Source: Saccharum officinarum (Eukaryota; Streptophyta; Magnoliopsida; Poales; Poaceae). Taken from it: a stretch of DNA of 64,000 bases. The stretch covers positions 115,488,680 to 115,552,679 of the forward strand of contig CM036160.1 of NCBI GenBank assembly GCA_020631735.1. Direction: 5' to 3'. The position numbers and the translations under genes were made by a program. Shown here piece after piece: positions 34,131 to 44,588 of this stretch. The first letter of the stretch is position 1, and each line of letters opens with the position of its first letter. Under the pieces are notes generated by a model. The model worked only from the letters and a program-made list of their open reading frames with translations. It had not been told where the DNA came from and ran no database searches.

Positions 34131-34975
34131 AACCTCAAGAGCGGGCTCTTCAACACCGACGAGTTCCGCATGTACAGCTTCAAGGTGAAGCCGTGCTCCC
34201 GCACCTACTCCCAAGACTGGACCGAGTGCAACTTCGTGCACCTCGGCGAGAACGCGCGATGCCGCAACCCGCGCCGCTACTCTTACAGTTGCATCCCGTG
34301 CCAGGAGTTTCGCAAGGGTGGAGCCTGCTGCAAGGGAGACAACTGCGAGTACGCGAATGGTGTCTTCGAGTGCTGGCTCCACCCAGCGCAATACCGGATG
34401 CGTCTCGGCAAGGACGAGGTCGGCTGCGCGCGACGCATCTGCTTCTTCGCACACAAGCTCGAGGAGCTCCGTCAACCCCTCCGCGGTCTCCGTCGGGATG
34501 CAGCCCATCGTTTCATCACCGCGCTCCTCGTCGCCCAACGACCTCGACATGGGCGGCATGCTCAACCCAGCTGCCTGGCCCTCCTCCCCGACCAGCAGGC
34601 TCAAGACCACGCTCGCCGGCCGGGAGCTGGACTTCGACCTCGAGCTGCTCACGCTCGCCGGCCTAGAGCTGGACTCCGGCCATGCTGTCCCAGCTACACG
34701 CGCTATCGCTCAAGCAGGCTGTGACATGCCGACCTACAGCTCCATTGCGGACATGCAGTTGCACATGCCGACGTCGCCCATGGTGGGCCCCAACACCACG
34801 TTCAGGCTCGACCACTCCGCCATGGCCAAGTCCAGCATGAGCTCCCGCGCTCGCTCATGTTGCAGCAGGCCACCATCGGCGGGAGCCCAGAGCATCCTAC
34901 TGCAGCCACGACGTCGTTGCGGCGGAGCTGGCCCTGCACAGCAAAGAGGCAATGAGCCCCAACGGCTACACTCCA
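34131..34975 (+). pseudogene. CCCH zinc-finger protein fragment, 3' part (tandem zinc fingers)
   Basis: Continues the fragment ending at 15494: NLKSGLFNTDEFRMYSFKVK, then CSRTYSQDWTEC, RRYSYSCIPC, EFRKGGACCKGDNCEYANG and VGCARRICFFAHK. This is the RR-TZF region of plant CCCH proteins that bind RNA. Both fingers have lost a ligand: the first has Asn where EYAH is normal, the second has Gly in place of its first Cys (GKDEVGC for CKDEVGC). A small deletion near 34466 shifts the frame to NPSAVSVGMQP, PAAWPSSP and GRELDFDLELL, also typical of the family. The C-terminal part after about 34690 is diverged. Confidence 0.88.
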
Positions 34976-35275
34976 CGTGTCTCAGCCGCGCGACCGCCGC
35001 CGCCGCTGCCTTCGGTCCCACCAGCAGTAGCCGTGGGACGGAAGAAGCTTTTCTTCTTCGCTAGGATTCCCCGGCCCTACGACCTCGAGGACCTGCTGCG
35101 CACATCCACCGAGGTTCTTGGCAAGGGCACATACGGCACCAGGTACAAGGCCGCGATCGAGTCTGGGCTGGTCATGGCGGTGAAGCGCCTCAAGGAGACC
35201 TCGTTGCCGGAGTGCGAGTTCTAGGACAAGGTCGTGGCCATCGGCGAGATCGACCATCCCAACGTACTCTGTGCG
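34976..35275 (+). pseudogene. Receptor-like kinase fragment (juxtamembrane and kinase N-lobe)
   Basis: Reads RPYDLEDLLRTSTEVLGKG, TYGTRYKAAIESG and MAVKRLKETSLPE, then a TAG at 35222-35224 and DKVVAIGEIDHPNV. This is the start of the kinase domain of LRR receptor-like kinases of the RLK902/At1g48480 type: Gly-rich loop GKGTYGT and the AVKRLK lysine are present. The catalytic loop and everything after it is missing. It lies between the zinc-finger fragment and the right inverted repeat, so it is a second captured fragment in the Pack-MULE. Confidence 0.85.
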
Positions 35276-35284
35276 TTCGGCACA

Positions 35285-35532
35285 ACGGCAACGAGAAGGC
35301 GATCGCCGTGAAGAGATCCCGTGCGCTCGCCATGAAACTGAAGACAGGGAAGGGTAAGCTTGTGAAAGTAACATAAATATAGGGGGTTTCTACAAATATA
35401 AACATAAACGAAGGGGTATGGACTCTTTATGCTCCACTAATCAAGATTTTAGACCAAAAAATATATTTTCAAACCTGATGGATCAAATTGACACAGCCTC
35501 ACAAGTTAATGGACTATCCATACATTTTACTC
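35285..35532 (-). repeat. Right terminal inverted repeat of the Pack-MULE
   Basis: The reverse complement matches 14517-14633 joined to 14993-15110 without the MITE, so it shows the pre-insertion site for the hAT MITE. Confidence 0.83.
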
Positions 35533-35615
35533 AAATAAAAACAATAAAACAATAAAATCTTTAAAAAAATTCAAATGTACTGAAAGATAGAATAAAACAG
35601 TGAAAGGTGTTGCAG

Positions 35616-35835
35616 AACATCCCATGCATACTATATGAACATCACAAAATACATCATATAACATCACATGTATACTACAAGAACATCAAAAAATACATCA
35701 TAGAACATTATATTTATACTACATGATCATCTTCAAGTACATCATAGAACACGACATTTATACGACGTGAACATCTCAATGTACATCATAGAACATCACG
35801 TATATACTATGTGGCCATCATATGTATATCATGGA
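35616..35835. repeat. Minisatellite, five diverged 44-bp units
   Basis: Units start at 35616, 35660, 35704, 35748 and 35792, each of the form aacatcacatgtatactac followed by aacatc and acatcatag. Unit identity is moderate, so the array is old. Confidence 0.85.
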
Positions 35836-36293
35836 ATAATACAAATAAAAAAAGCAAAACATGAAAACAAAGGAAATCACTAATTAAAATAATTAATCAA
35901 AGTAAAATAAAGAAGAAGAAACAAGTGAGAGAAAAAACAATAACAAATTCTTTGAAATATATATAAATAAATTAATAAAATACTAAATAGAACTTAGTGG
36001 AAAATAATTAGAGTAAAATAAAAAATAAGAAAAAATTTATAGCAAAATAAATATAAGAAAATCACCAAAAACATAAAACAATAAGCAAAAGAAAAAAGAA
36101 ATAGAAGAAAAGAAAAAGAAAATTTTAAAAGGAATAAAAGATGAAAAGAAAGAAAAATAAAAAAAGAATGAAAGATGACAAGAATAATAAAACACAGCAA
36201 AAAATAAAAGAGAAAAGAAATAGTAGAAAGGAAAGAAAAGAAAGAGAAAAAAAGAAATAAAAAAAAAGAAAAACAGACGGAACGCACTTACCT
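35836..36293. other. A/G-rich low-complexity stretch, no gene
   Basis: Runs of aaagaaaag/aataaaa on the plus strand. Apparent Phe/Leu-rich frames on the minus strand are composition artefacts. Confidence 0.8.
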
Positions 36294-37209
36294 GTGAGGA
36301 CATGGGCGACTGGCCGAAATTTAAACCAACGAGATGGCCTGATTCACCGCACGCGAGCCCATCTACGTCACCCGAAAATGTACCATCCGAACTGCCACGA
36401 TTTACTGCAGCGGCTTCAACCCAGGGGCAGCTTGGTCGGCTCGCATGATTCTCCTTCTTCCTCCACTTTCCTTAGGCTTGCACAGCTTCTCTTCCGAATC
36501 CAGACAGCTAAACATATACTCAACTTCTGCTTCTCCTTCCAGACGCTTCTTCCCCTTCCTGACGTTTCTTCTCGACCCCGACCCCAACCCCGACGCCCTT
36601 TGCCCGCAGGCGTCGCCTCTGCCGCTTCCACCTCCTCTCCCGCTCCAACGCCGACAGTGGTTGCGACCGCCCTCCTCCTCCTCCTCCTCCTCCTCCCCCC
36701 TCGTGTCATCCCGGGTGGCCCCCCACTGCTGGCTCACCGCGACAGGTGCTGGCGGGGAGCGACGGCGCCCCCGGAATGCTGCGCGGCGCCGCGCGCGTGC
36801 CCCGGCGGTGGCCGCCACCGGCCACTGTGCCGAGCAAGCGGGCCCCGTCGGTGACCGCTGGCGTTGCTGCCCCCCGTCGCTGCCTCCTCCCACCGTTTCA
36901 CGCCTGCTGCTGTGCTCCGAGAAACCCTAGCGCTGCGGCTGAGCAGGGCGACGGTGACAGCAGACCCGCGACGAACGGCGCACTACGACGCAGCACAGCG
37001 CGGGTAGGACCCGTCGTTTCCTATGGCCGTGGCTGCCCGTTCCCCACTCTGACACCGCCGTTGGCTGGAGCCGGTCTGGCTCTCTCTCTCTCTCTCTTGC
37101 TCTCTTTCTCTCTCTTCTGGTTCCTTTGCTACACTCTGTAATTCCCGTGCCTTTTTGCCTAGCTTCATATGCTGCTTCCAAGATTCTGCTACTACAGGTT
37201 CCATATATA
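36294..37209. other. GC-rich block without recognisable gene
   Basis: 36500-37140 is GC-rich with cctcctcctcctcc and a ctctctctct run (37080-37114). Frames are open on both strands because of composition, and none resembles a known protein. It could be a captured first exon/leader inside a Helitron that ends at 38231. Confidence 0.4.
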
Positions 37210-37453
37210 GGCCTTGTTTAGATCCCATCAAAATTCTAAGTTTTTTCACTCTCTCTCCATCACATCAATTTTTAGCCGCTTGCATGGAGTATTAAATGTA
37301 GGTAAAAAAGATAACTAATTACACAGTTTAGTTGAAAATCACGAGATAAATCTTTTGAGCCTAGTTGGTCCACAATTGGACAATATTTGTCAAATAAGAC
37401 GAAAGTGGTACTATTCATCGGGTTGAATTTTTTTTTTCAATCTAAACATGGCC
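37210..37453. mobile_element. Tourist-like MITE (GGCCTTGTTTAG family), 244 bp
   Basis: Ends GGCCTTGTTTAGAT and ATCTAAACATGGCC with an ATA duplication on both sides. It contains the family core (tttttcactctctctccatcacatc, aatcacgagataaatctttt). A 3-bp duplication is usual for PIF/Harbinger MITEs. Confidence 0.8.
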
Positions 37454-38189
37454 ATAATAATCTAAGACAGTCTAAATTAGTATATTTTCTCCTCTACTGT
37501 TTACGTTGGTTGGTGATTTACATAGTCCAAATTGAAACACAGGAACTAAACTGCCTCCCGCTAATTTTCAGTGTTTGTACTTGCAGCGCCGGAGCAGAAT
37601 TCGTCCATCATGGTATGTTCGTCAGCACGACCTTCCAATTTGGACCAACAGTGCTTCCAGTATACATATAAAATCAACATAATGCATCTTTTTACTTGTG
37701 TCTAATAATTTCTTGCTACAGCTGCAGCATCATCAAACTCAAGAGTCATGGTCACCCTAATCATGTGCTCAAACAAAGGTCAGACTCCAGAATCCCACAA
37801 ACCAAGAACATTCTTCTCCTCAACTCATTAACCTAACATAATTCCATTTTCTCTTCAGGTTCCTACACCAATTGCACATGACCTCCTCCCATGCAGTTCC
37901 AGGCATCGACAATGGACGACCACACCCACCTATGCTACCTACTAAAACACCGCTGCCTCTAACATCTACCCATACTTATGTAACATATGAATATTATACA
38001 TGTCGCTAGCGTCTGCCCAGACCTATGTAATATATGTACATTATACATATCTAACAGTTATCGTACCTTAACTATGTAAATGACCAGCAACCTACTTACT
38101 TTGCACGCATTGTAAATACCAATGTATCTAATTTATATGAATACCAGCCACATATACCGAATGAGCCATCCATGGATAAAACGAACTGT
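37454..38189. other. Unassigned sequence with weak exon-like pieces
   Basis: Short mixed-composition stretches near 37560-37650 and 37860-37930 sit beside cag/gt sites, but no protein similarity is apparent. tatgtaatatatgtacattatac-type phrases repeat near 37975-38060. Confidence 0.3.
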
Positions 38190-38231
38190 GATCCTTTGCC
38201 CTCACGCGCGAGGGCGCACGCCCTTTACTAG
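38190..38231 (+). mobile_element. Helitron-like 3' terminus
   Basis: A GC hairpin (ccctcacgcgcgaggg) is followed after about 18 bases by CTAG with a host T, the usual 3' end of plant Helitrons. I could not identify the matching 5' TC end, so the element extent is not given. Confidence 0.45.
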
Positions 38232-38763
38232 TAAATTAAGCGAGCGGGGCATCGCGTGAGGTGGTCGGCGCGCCGACTGGCGGGCAGCGATGGTTTCCGG
38301 GCGACAAGGGCACCTTGCATGACGTGCCTGGCAGGCTGGTTGACGTGGAAAAAAATTCGGTATGATGGTCTTCACCAAAACACAGTGCGGTTGTGCTAGT
38401 AGCCAGGGGACGATGGATGGAACGTGACTCGCTGTTGCTGTGGTCACTGGCTCGTCGCTTGTCGCTTGGCTCTCGCCGGCTGCCCGGATGCTGAGCCCGC
38501 GAACGGTGGACCCGCTGTCCCGCTCCAGCCGCGCCGCAGCTTCGATGTCGTACAGTTTCGCAGCAAGAATGGGCTTCTCAGGATGGGGCGATGGGCGGCG
38601 GCGGCGGCGGCGTGCTCATGCCTGTGATGGTGAGTGCTGCGGACTGGACCCTAGAACTGGAATGGGCTTTAGGGTTCATAGTTGATGGAGGGTTTCTATT
38701 TGCTACATGGACAATCCAACGGCCCAATAAGAGAACAAACGATAAGAAGAAAAAAAATCCACT
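38232..38763. other. Intergenic, no supported gene
   Basis: A GC-rich patch (38430-38640) includes ggcggcggcggcggcgg. No recognisable protein on either strand. Confidence 0.5.
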
Positions 38764-39692
38764 TTACCTCCTTAACTTTCGCGAAAGTCCGTTTTTCATC
38801 CCTAAACTCCAAAAGTGGACAAAACACCTCACTCAACTTTTAAAACCGTTCATCTTACCTCCCTAACCCTGTTATAATCGGTTTTGCATGCGGTTTTGTC
38901 TTTTTCATTTTTTATTTATTTCCGCTGAATCTAAATTATAGTAAATCATAGAAAAATCATAAATTGAAAAAATCTAATTTGATTGGACTCCACATGAGTA
39001 GAGCGAACATATAATATGGTATGCTTTAGTACAAAGTTTTTGCTGCAGCTTTAGATCTATGTTTTTCTGCAATTAAATGGAATAATTCATAGCTGCAGTT
39101 TTTATGATTCCAACTATGGTGAAATTTTTATGGTGTGCTAATTATTATATGTTTAAACCGTAGTTAAAATTTCATACTCATTGGATCATATATAACTAAG
39201 TTATAGATTTTATTTAAGTTTAGGCTTGTTAAGCATAAACAAATCCATGACTAAGCTATACATGATCCGATGAGTATGAATTTTACTACATTTCAATTAT
39301 ACAATAATTAGCCCACCATAAAAATTTCATCACAATCGGACCATAAAAACTGCAGCTACGAATTATTCCAATTAATTATAGAAAAGCATAGATTTAAAGC
39401 CACAATAAAAACTTTGTATTAAAGCATACTATATTATATGTTCATTGTGTAGATCTACTTATATGGAGTCCAACAAAATTGGATTTTTTACTTTATGATT
39501 TTTTATGATTTACTATAATTTTTCAAAGATTCAGCCGAAATAAATAAAAAGAAAAAGACAAAACCTCCTTCAAAACCGCTTATAACAAGGCCAGAAAGGT
39601 AAGATGAATGGTTTTAAAAGTTGAGGGAGGTGTTTTGCCCGATTTTAGAGTTTATGGAGGAAAGACTTTCGCGAAAGTTGAGGAAAATAATG
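38764..39692. mobile_element. Foldback element with arms of about 430 bp
   Basis: The left arm (38764-about 39205) and right arm (about 39245-39692) are imperfect reverse complements over nearly the full element. Shared phrases include aactttcgcgaaagt, cttttaaaacc, the ctgcagct block and catactcattggatca. Only about 40 bp separate the arms, so a transcript would fold into one long hairpin. No coding capacity; target duplication not resolved. Confidence 0.85.
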
Positions 39693-40698
39693 TGAACTTT
39701 TTCCTTAGAAACAAGAAGAGGCACAGGGATTCGAAATCGGCTTGTTCAAAAAAAATTCCAACCTACATAAGCCAACCACCACACTCCCTGCGCGTTCCAT
39801 CCAGTTATGGTACGCGTTTCCGGTACCTGAAGGAACAAGTTGAAGCTATATAATACCCCTTCTGTTCCCCAGGTTCTAAGTGTGTCATACCACGTACCAC
39901 GTTCCTTACGTTTCGGGAACATGGCTGCTAAGAGCTGACGTGTAGACCATGAAGCACCTGATTTACCATGCATGCGGTTAAAATGATATGGTGACTCACA
40001 TATCAGCTAAACAGTCCGCACCACGTCCCAATAGAGATGCTCATCACCTAATTTTTTTTTCCAATTGATTGATGTAGGAACCATGTTGGGCTCTGCGGCT
40101 TCTGAATTGCCTATGGGAGCAGGCTATGTTGGTGTCTGTTTTGCCTAATGAAAACCCAATCATTTCGGTGCCAACGCTAGGTTAATCCTAGTTTATATAG
40201 ATACCATTAGAGATTAATATGGTAAAAGAACAAATAATGAAAGCACTAATCTATCTATTTATCTATACCTATATACCCTACTAAAGCACTGTCTTTTTCT
40301 ATGCTAAGTCTACCAAAAAAATCTCTCCTGCTGAGATCATTTCTAAGTCTTCTCTCACGCACACCACAAATTGTAACCAGAAAAGCAACCAAATATAAAT
40401 AAACCACCCAGATCATTTCTAAGTCTTCTCTCTCCTTACTCATCTAAATTGGTGTATGGCAGAGTATCTCCGAGATTACCCCATATCCTTCCCCATCCAT
40501 CTTTTTTAGAAAAAAAGAAAAACTCATCTCCAACGGTACCCCATATCCTCTCTTTTTTTTGCGACGAACAGTACTCCATATCCCTTCCCCATCTTTTGGC
40601 ACTTGGCAAATTGATCACCTCCGTGGGTAAAAATGCGCGTATCCTAGTCACGCGCATCCAGACTTCCCCGCGCCGTATCTAAAGGTGGAAGGGCGTGG
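39693..40698. other. Intergenic spacer with short direct repeat
   Basis: agatcatttctaagtcttctctc occurs at about 40335 and 40409. tctatacctatataccctac at 40262 resembles a Helitron 5' start, but no partner end is clear. No gene. Confidence 0.4.
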
Positions 40699-40707
40699 AA
40701 AGAATAA

Positions 40708-42429
40708 GAGAATTATCTATTTGGCACTGAAACAATAGCACTCAAAAATTTTAACTTTCTTATTTGGCACCTAGTTGAAATTTGCTTTCGTAAATGGCAC
40801 TACCGTCCATTTAGGACAGTAACGGTGTCAAGTGGGTGGCAAAATGACATGAATACCCTTATTTACAGCAGAAACCCATGGTGCCAAATAGGGAAAGAAT
40901 AAATAAACAGGTTGTCAAATAAAGAAACAATAAAAGGTTATTTGAATTGGCGACATTACAATTTTTACCAATTGGAAATAAACCATTACTATTTAGGCCA
41001 ATATAATTCCATTGATGTTTGAAATCTCTTTTTAAACTCTTTATAGACGTTATATAGAGCCCATCAGCAGGTTCCTGTATTCTTGTATTGCGTAAACTGC
41101 CCTTCTACTATTATCTGACATGCGGGCCCACATGGCATCTTCCTTTCTTCCCCCACGGAGTCCCCTACGAAGTCGAAGCCAGGGTTTTTTTTACCGACCG
41201 GTCACCTCAAACCGCCGGCATCCGGTTCCGGTTTACCGGTAACCGGTCGAATTTGAATTTGAATTCAAACGCGCCTTCGGTTCGGTTTGCGACCGGTTTA
41301 CCGGGCAGTTTGAGCGGTTTACCGCTCGGTTTGAGAGGTTTACCGCTCGGTTTGAGAGGTAACCGCTGCAAACCGTTTGGAATTTTCTTTTTTCTTTGCC
41401 CGTGGCGGTTTGTGGCGGTTTGTGCCCGGCTTACCGAGCGGTTTGTAGCGGTTACCGCGTTTTGTGCCCGTGGCGGCCTAATGGGCCTCATGGGCCTTAA
41501 CGGGCCGGGGCCGAGATTTTTCGTTTTCTTTTTTTCAAACTTCTATACGTATAAATAAATACTAAACGAACTCAAATTTGAAAAATTTTTACACCATTGG
41601 CTTCTATAAATCATGAACTATTTTTAGGAATTTTTTAGCATTTTTTTTAAAATTTTAAATTTGAATTTGAGGAATACCTAACCGGACCGGACCGGAACCG
41701 GTCCGGCCCGGTTAGCCGGTAACCGCGGTAAACCGACCAGTAGAAAAAACCCTGGTCGAAGCCCTGCGCACAGATGCCCGCCGCCACGAGTCCGCGGCCA
41801 TGCCGTCACACGCGCCTACGCGCCGTACGCACCCGAACCCACGCCCTTGGCCGCGCAGTAGCCTGCCGAGATACCGCCGGCGCTACCCTGCTGCTCCCCC
41901 TCTTGCTCGCGGTTATACCTTTGCTCGCCGCGCCGTGCGCTCGCCATCGCCGCGCCCAAGCTTCGCCACCGCGTTAACAGCTGCTCGCACGGCCACAACC
42001 ATCTCCGACGCCACCACCCCAGGCCGCGGTACGTCGAGGATCCTCGCTAGCCGGCTGCGGCGGCTCAGGCCACGGGCACCCCCCTCCCTAGGCCGCGGCT
42101 CGTCGAGCAGAGGCCGGGGGCGGCCTCCCGCGGGGTGGCCTGCTTGCGCTCCGGCCGTGGAGCCAGGGCAGCGTCGCACAGAAGGTCGCGTTATCTGGGA
42201 TTCTGGGGCTCGGCCAAATTTCAGTCTTCTGGGATTCTGTATGTAACAGTAGGGAGAAAAAAACTGACACGGTCAAACCAGTCAACTCATAGATGACCAA
42301 TGAAAATGGATGGCAGTGCCATTGAAGATAGAAAATTTTAACTTTATGCCAAATAGGAAAGTTCAAATTTTCGAGTGCCAAATACGAAACACTGATTTGT
42401 TATTTCAATGTCAAATAGATAATTCTCTC
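40708..42429. mobile_element. MULE / Pack-MULE candidate, 1.7 kb, with 9-bp target duplication
   Basis: AAAGAATAA is duplicated exactly at 40699-40707 and 42430-42438. Ends are GAGAATTATCTATTTGGCAC and, on the other strand, GAGAGAATTATCTATTTGAC, extending as long diverged inverted repeats (TTTGGCACnnnAATTT phrases) for more than 150 bp. The interior beyond the nested hAT is GC-rich (41762-42230) and may be captured gene DNA, but I do not recognise it. Confidence 0.82.
41180..41754. mobile_element. hAT element, 575 bp, nested in the MULE
   Basis: Starts CAGGGTTTTTTT and ends AAAAAACCCTG; GTCGAAGC is duplicated at 41172-41179 and 41755-41762. CAGGG ends and an 8-bp duplication are diagnostic of hAT. 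The interior has many copies of ggtttaccg and ccggtaacc. No transposase. Confidence 0.92.
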
Positions 42430-42670
42430 AAAGAATAAAGTAGGAAAGAGTTTCTGATGCAAATGTACAAGAGAGAAAGAATATATAAAAGTGGTTAGGA
42501 TAATCTAGAAATAATATAGGATTCCCGATGTAAAATTGTATTCTTATTTTAGGAGTGAATTATTAGAAACTGTTGGAGGTGATCTTGTTTATTACTCCCA
42601 ATATCTTTTTAGGAGTTGGAAAACAACATATTTTTAGAAAGACAAAATAGTGTACTTTTAAGATGCTCTT

Positions 42671-43134
42671 AGAGCATGTCCAACAGTTTGTCATCCGGCT
42701 TTCCCATTCTTAATTTTTTTTGGCAAAATAAGAAAAAAAATCTCTCCAATAGTTTGGCATCCTTTCTCTCTATCTTTCCCAACCTCACAAAAATCTATCC
42801 CGAGCGCGCATATATGCGCGCGGCCTAGGAGCGCGCATCCGGAGTTTCCCGGTCTGTCTAGTAAAAAGGAAGAAAGACAGGGTTCCAGGTGAGAAAAGTG
42901 CAAGAGAGAAAGATCTGGTGGAAGGGCTTAAACGTGTATAGAAACAAATTCAGGGTTCTTGATACAAAACATGAGACTGGGTCGTAAGAAAAAGTGTCGA
43001 GAAAAAACTTTTGGGATAGAAATATAGAAAACTCTTGGAGATAACTTCTTTTTTTCTCCTCATACTGCTAATTTAGGAATTAGCAAACACCATATTTTGG
43101 GGAACAAAATATGAAGAACTCTCGGAGATGCTCT
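42671..43134. mobile_element. MITE with AGAGCATnTCC ends
   Basis: AGAGCATGTCCAAC at the left pairs with GGAGATGCTCT at the right. The bases directly before it (agatgctctt) are a further end of the same type, so two copies may abut. About 464 bp, non-coding, includes a gcgcgcatatatgcgcgc palindrome near 42806. Confidence 0.6.
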
Positions 43135-43962
43135 TAGCCGTCCATCTCCCGTCTCTCGCATCCCGCACCCCGCAGGAAAGCCTCCGATTGCGCCTCCATC
43201 CCTGTCGGGCCTAAAACATCCGGGTCGTGGACAGAAATCCATCTGCACGACATCCGCGACCCGTTCTCGACTATAACACGTTCGTCCCTGTCCTCAACTA
43301 CGACACGTCCGGTGTGACCGTCTTTGGCGACCGGAGCTTGCCTCCGCCAGGCCCCGCCCCCGATCACTGCTCGCGCTCGCGTCCTCCGGTGTTCGTCAGC
43401 CGGCCGCCCCACTATCGTCCATCCCGGTGTCGGCGTCCGGCGGCGCACGCGGTCTCCAGGCCCACCGCTCGCGCTCACATCGCGCCACCGGTGTTCGTCA
43501 GCCCTACCGCCACACGACCGCACCATCGTCCCCGTCGCCTCACGCTGCGTCCTCCCGTGTTCGTCCATCCTGGTGTCGACGTCTGGCGGCGCACGCGGTC
43601 TCCAGGCCCCACAGCCCCTGATCGCGCCTCTGTCTCCGTCAAGGTCGTGGCATTGAGGCAGGCCAAGGATGCGGGGCGAATCCAGCGGTGGCGACTCGCG
43701 ACCACGGTTCGACGCGCGCGGGTAGGCGGCGGAAGATGCCCGCCGAGGATGGGAAGCAGGCGCTCCGGCGGAAGATGCCCATCGGCGGCGAGGCCCCGGT
43801 CGATCCAGCGGCGGCGCTGTGGGAATGCCAATCGACCCGGCGCGACCTTCGGCCTCACTTCATCGGAGACGGAGAGGCGGTCAACCACGGCACGAACCCT
43901 GCGCTGCGATGGCTACTCCGTTTCCTTTCCACCACTCACGAACGGCTGTGGCGCCGTGCCTG
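43135..43962. other. GC-rich block with an internal duplication
   Basis: A segment starting gtccatcccggtgtcgg at 43417 recurs at 43563 (period about 146 bp) through ggcgcacgcggtctccaggcc. Long frames are open on several strands; none has a recognisable domain, and I do not call a gene. Confidence 0.5.
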
Positions 43963-44405
43963 AGACTATCCGCAGTGGGTGCTCTAAAACGATACTCTAA
44001 AGCTTTAGAGTATGAATATAGAGTAAAAACTGCTGCACTGGGTAATCTAAAACGATACTCTATCCTTTCTCTCACTCTATATTTAGAGTAGTACAGTGCT
44101 TACTCTATACTCTACAGTGGCGGGTCCCACTAGCTAAACAAAGGGAAAAAATGCTATAACTCACAAACAAAAAATCCAAATTAAATTTCGATTGCACCAT
44201 TAAATTCGTCTCAATAAATCCTTCAAAACTAGATCACACATGAATATATTTAGATAAAGTGACAAGTGGGTCCCACAGTGGATAGAGTGGATAGAGGATG
44301 ATATAGAGGATAGATGGGTGCAGGAGAATTAAGTATAGAGGAGAGAATCTTGCTGACTAGAACGTATAGAGAATAAATATAGAGATCCATGAGTGCGGGT
44401 AGTCT
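43963..44405. mobile_element. MITE with AGACTAnCCGCA ends
   Basis: AGACTATCCGCAGTGG at the left matches AGACTACCCGCACTCA read from the right end on the minus strand. The interior is rich in actctata/tagagt phrases. About 443 bp. Confidence 0.65.
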
Positions 44406-44588
44406 GAGCTGCCTATGCTCGGCGTCGGTGGGCGAGCTCCCCAATGTCCACGTGCTGAAGATCGGCTCGCAGAGTCGCAGGAGAGGCACACGCTGCTGCT
44501 AGTGCTGCCCTGCTTTTCCCTGCTAGCTGCTAGCCTGCTGCGCCTCGATCAGGCTGGGTCCGTGACGACTGCCGGCACTTTCTCTCCA

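Larger units (their letters stand above)
14517..35532. mobile_element. Pack-MULE-like element (about 2.0 kb before nested insertions)
   Basis: The ends are long inverted repeats starting GAGTAAAATGCATGAATAGT (14517) and, on the other strand, GAGTAAAATGTATGGATAGT (from 35532). The flanking 9 bp on each side (aattagaaa and aaataaaaa) agree at 7 positions, as expected for an old Mutator-type duplication. Between the repeats lie fragments of two unrelated genes, a CCCH zinc-finger protein and a receptor-like kinase, which is the definition of a Pack-MULE. Removing the hAT MITE (14634-14984) and CACTA-1 with its contents (15495-34130) leaves about 2018 bp, a normal size for the class. Confidence 0.82.

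Noticed and set aside
34977..35275. A functional receptor kinase gene
   Set aside because: Only the juxtamembrane and N-lobe remain, with an internal TAG, inside a Pack-MULE.
35990..36303. Phe-rich minus-strand membrane protein
   Set aside because: Produced by A/G-rich low-complexity DNA; no start context, splice sites or homology.
36400..37180. A host gene in the GC-rich block
   Set aside because: Frames open on both strands with no domain, and a ctctct tract; composition explains them.
40262..40300. A second Helitron 5' end (tctatacctatatacc)
   Set aside because: No matching hairpin plus CTAG end was found downstream before unrelated elements; the tata-rich phrase can be chance.
43134..44000. 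A 257-codon plus-strand gene
   Set aside because: It overlaps equally long frames in other phases, runs through an internal duplication and ends inside a MITE; no recognisable domain.
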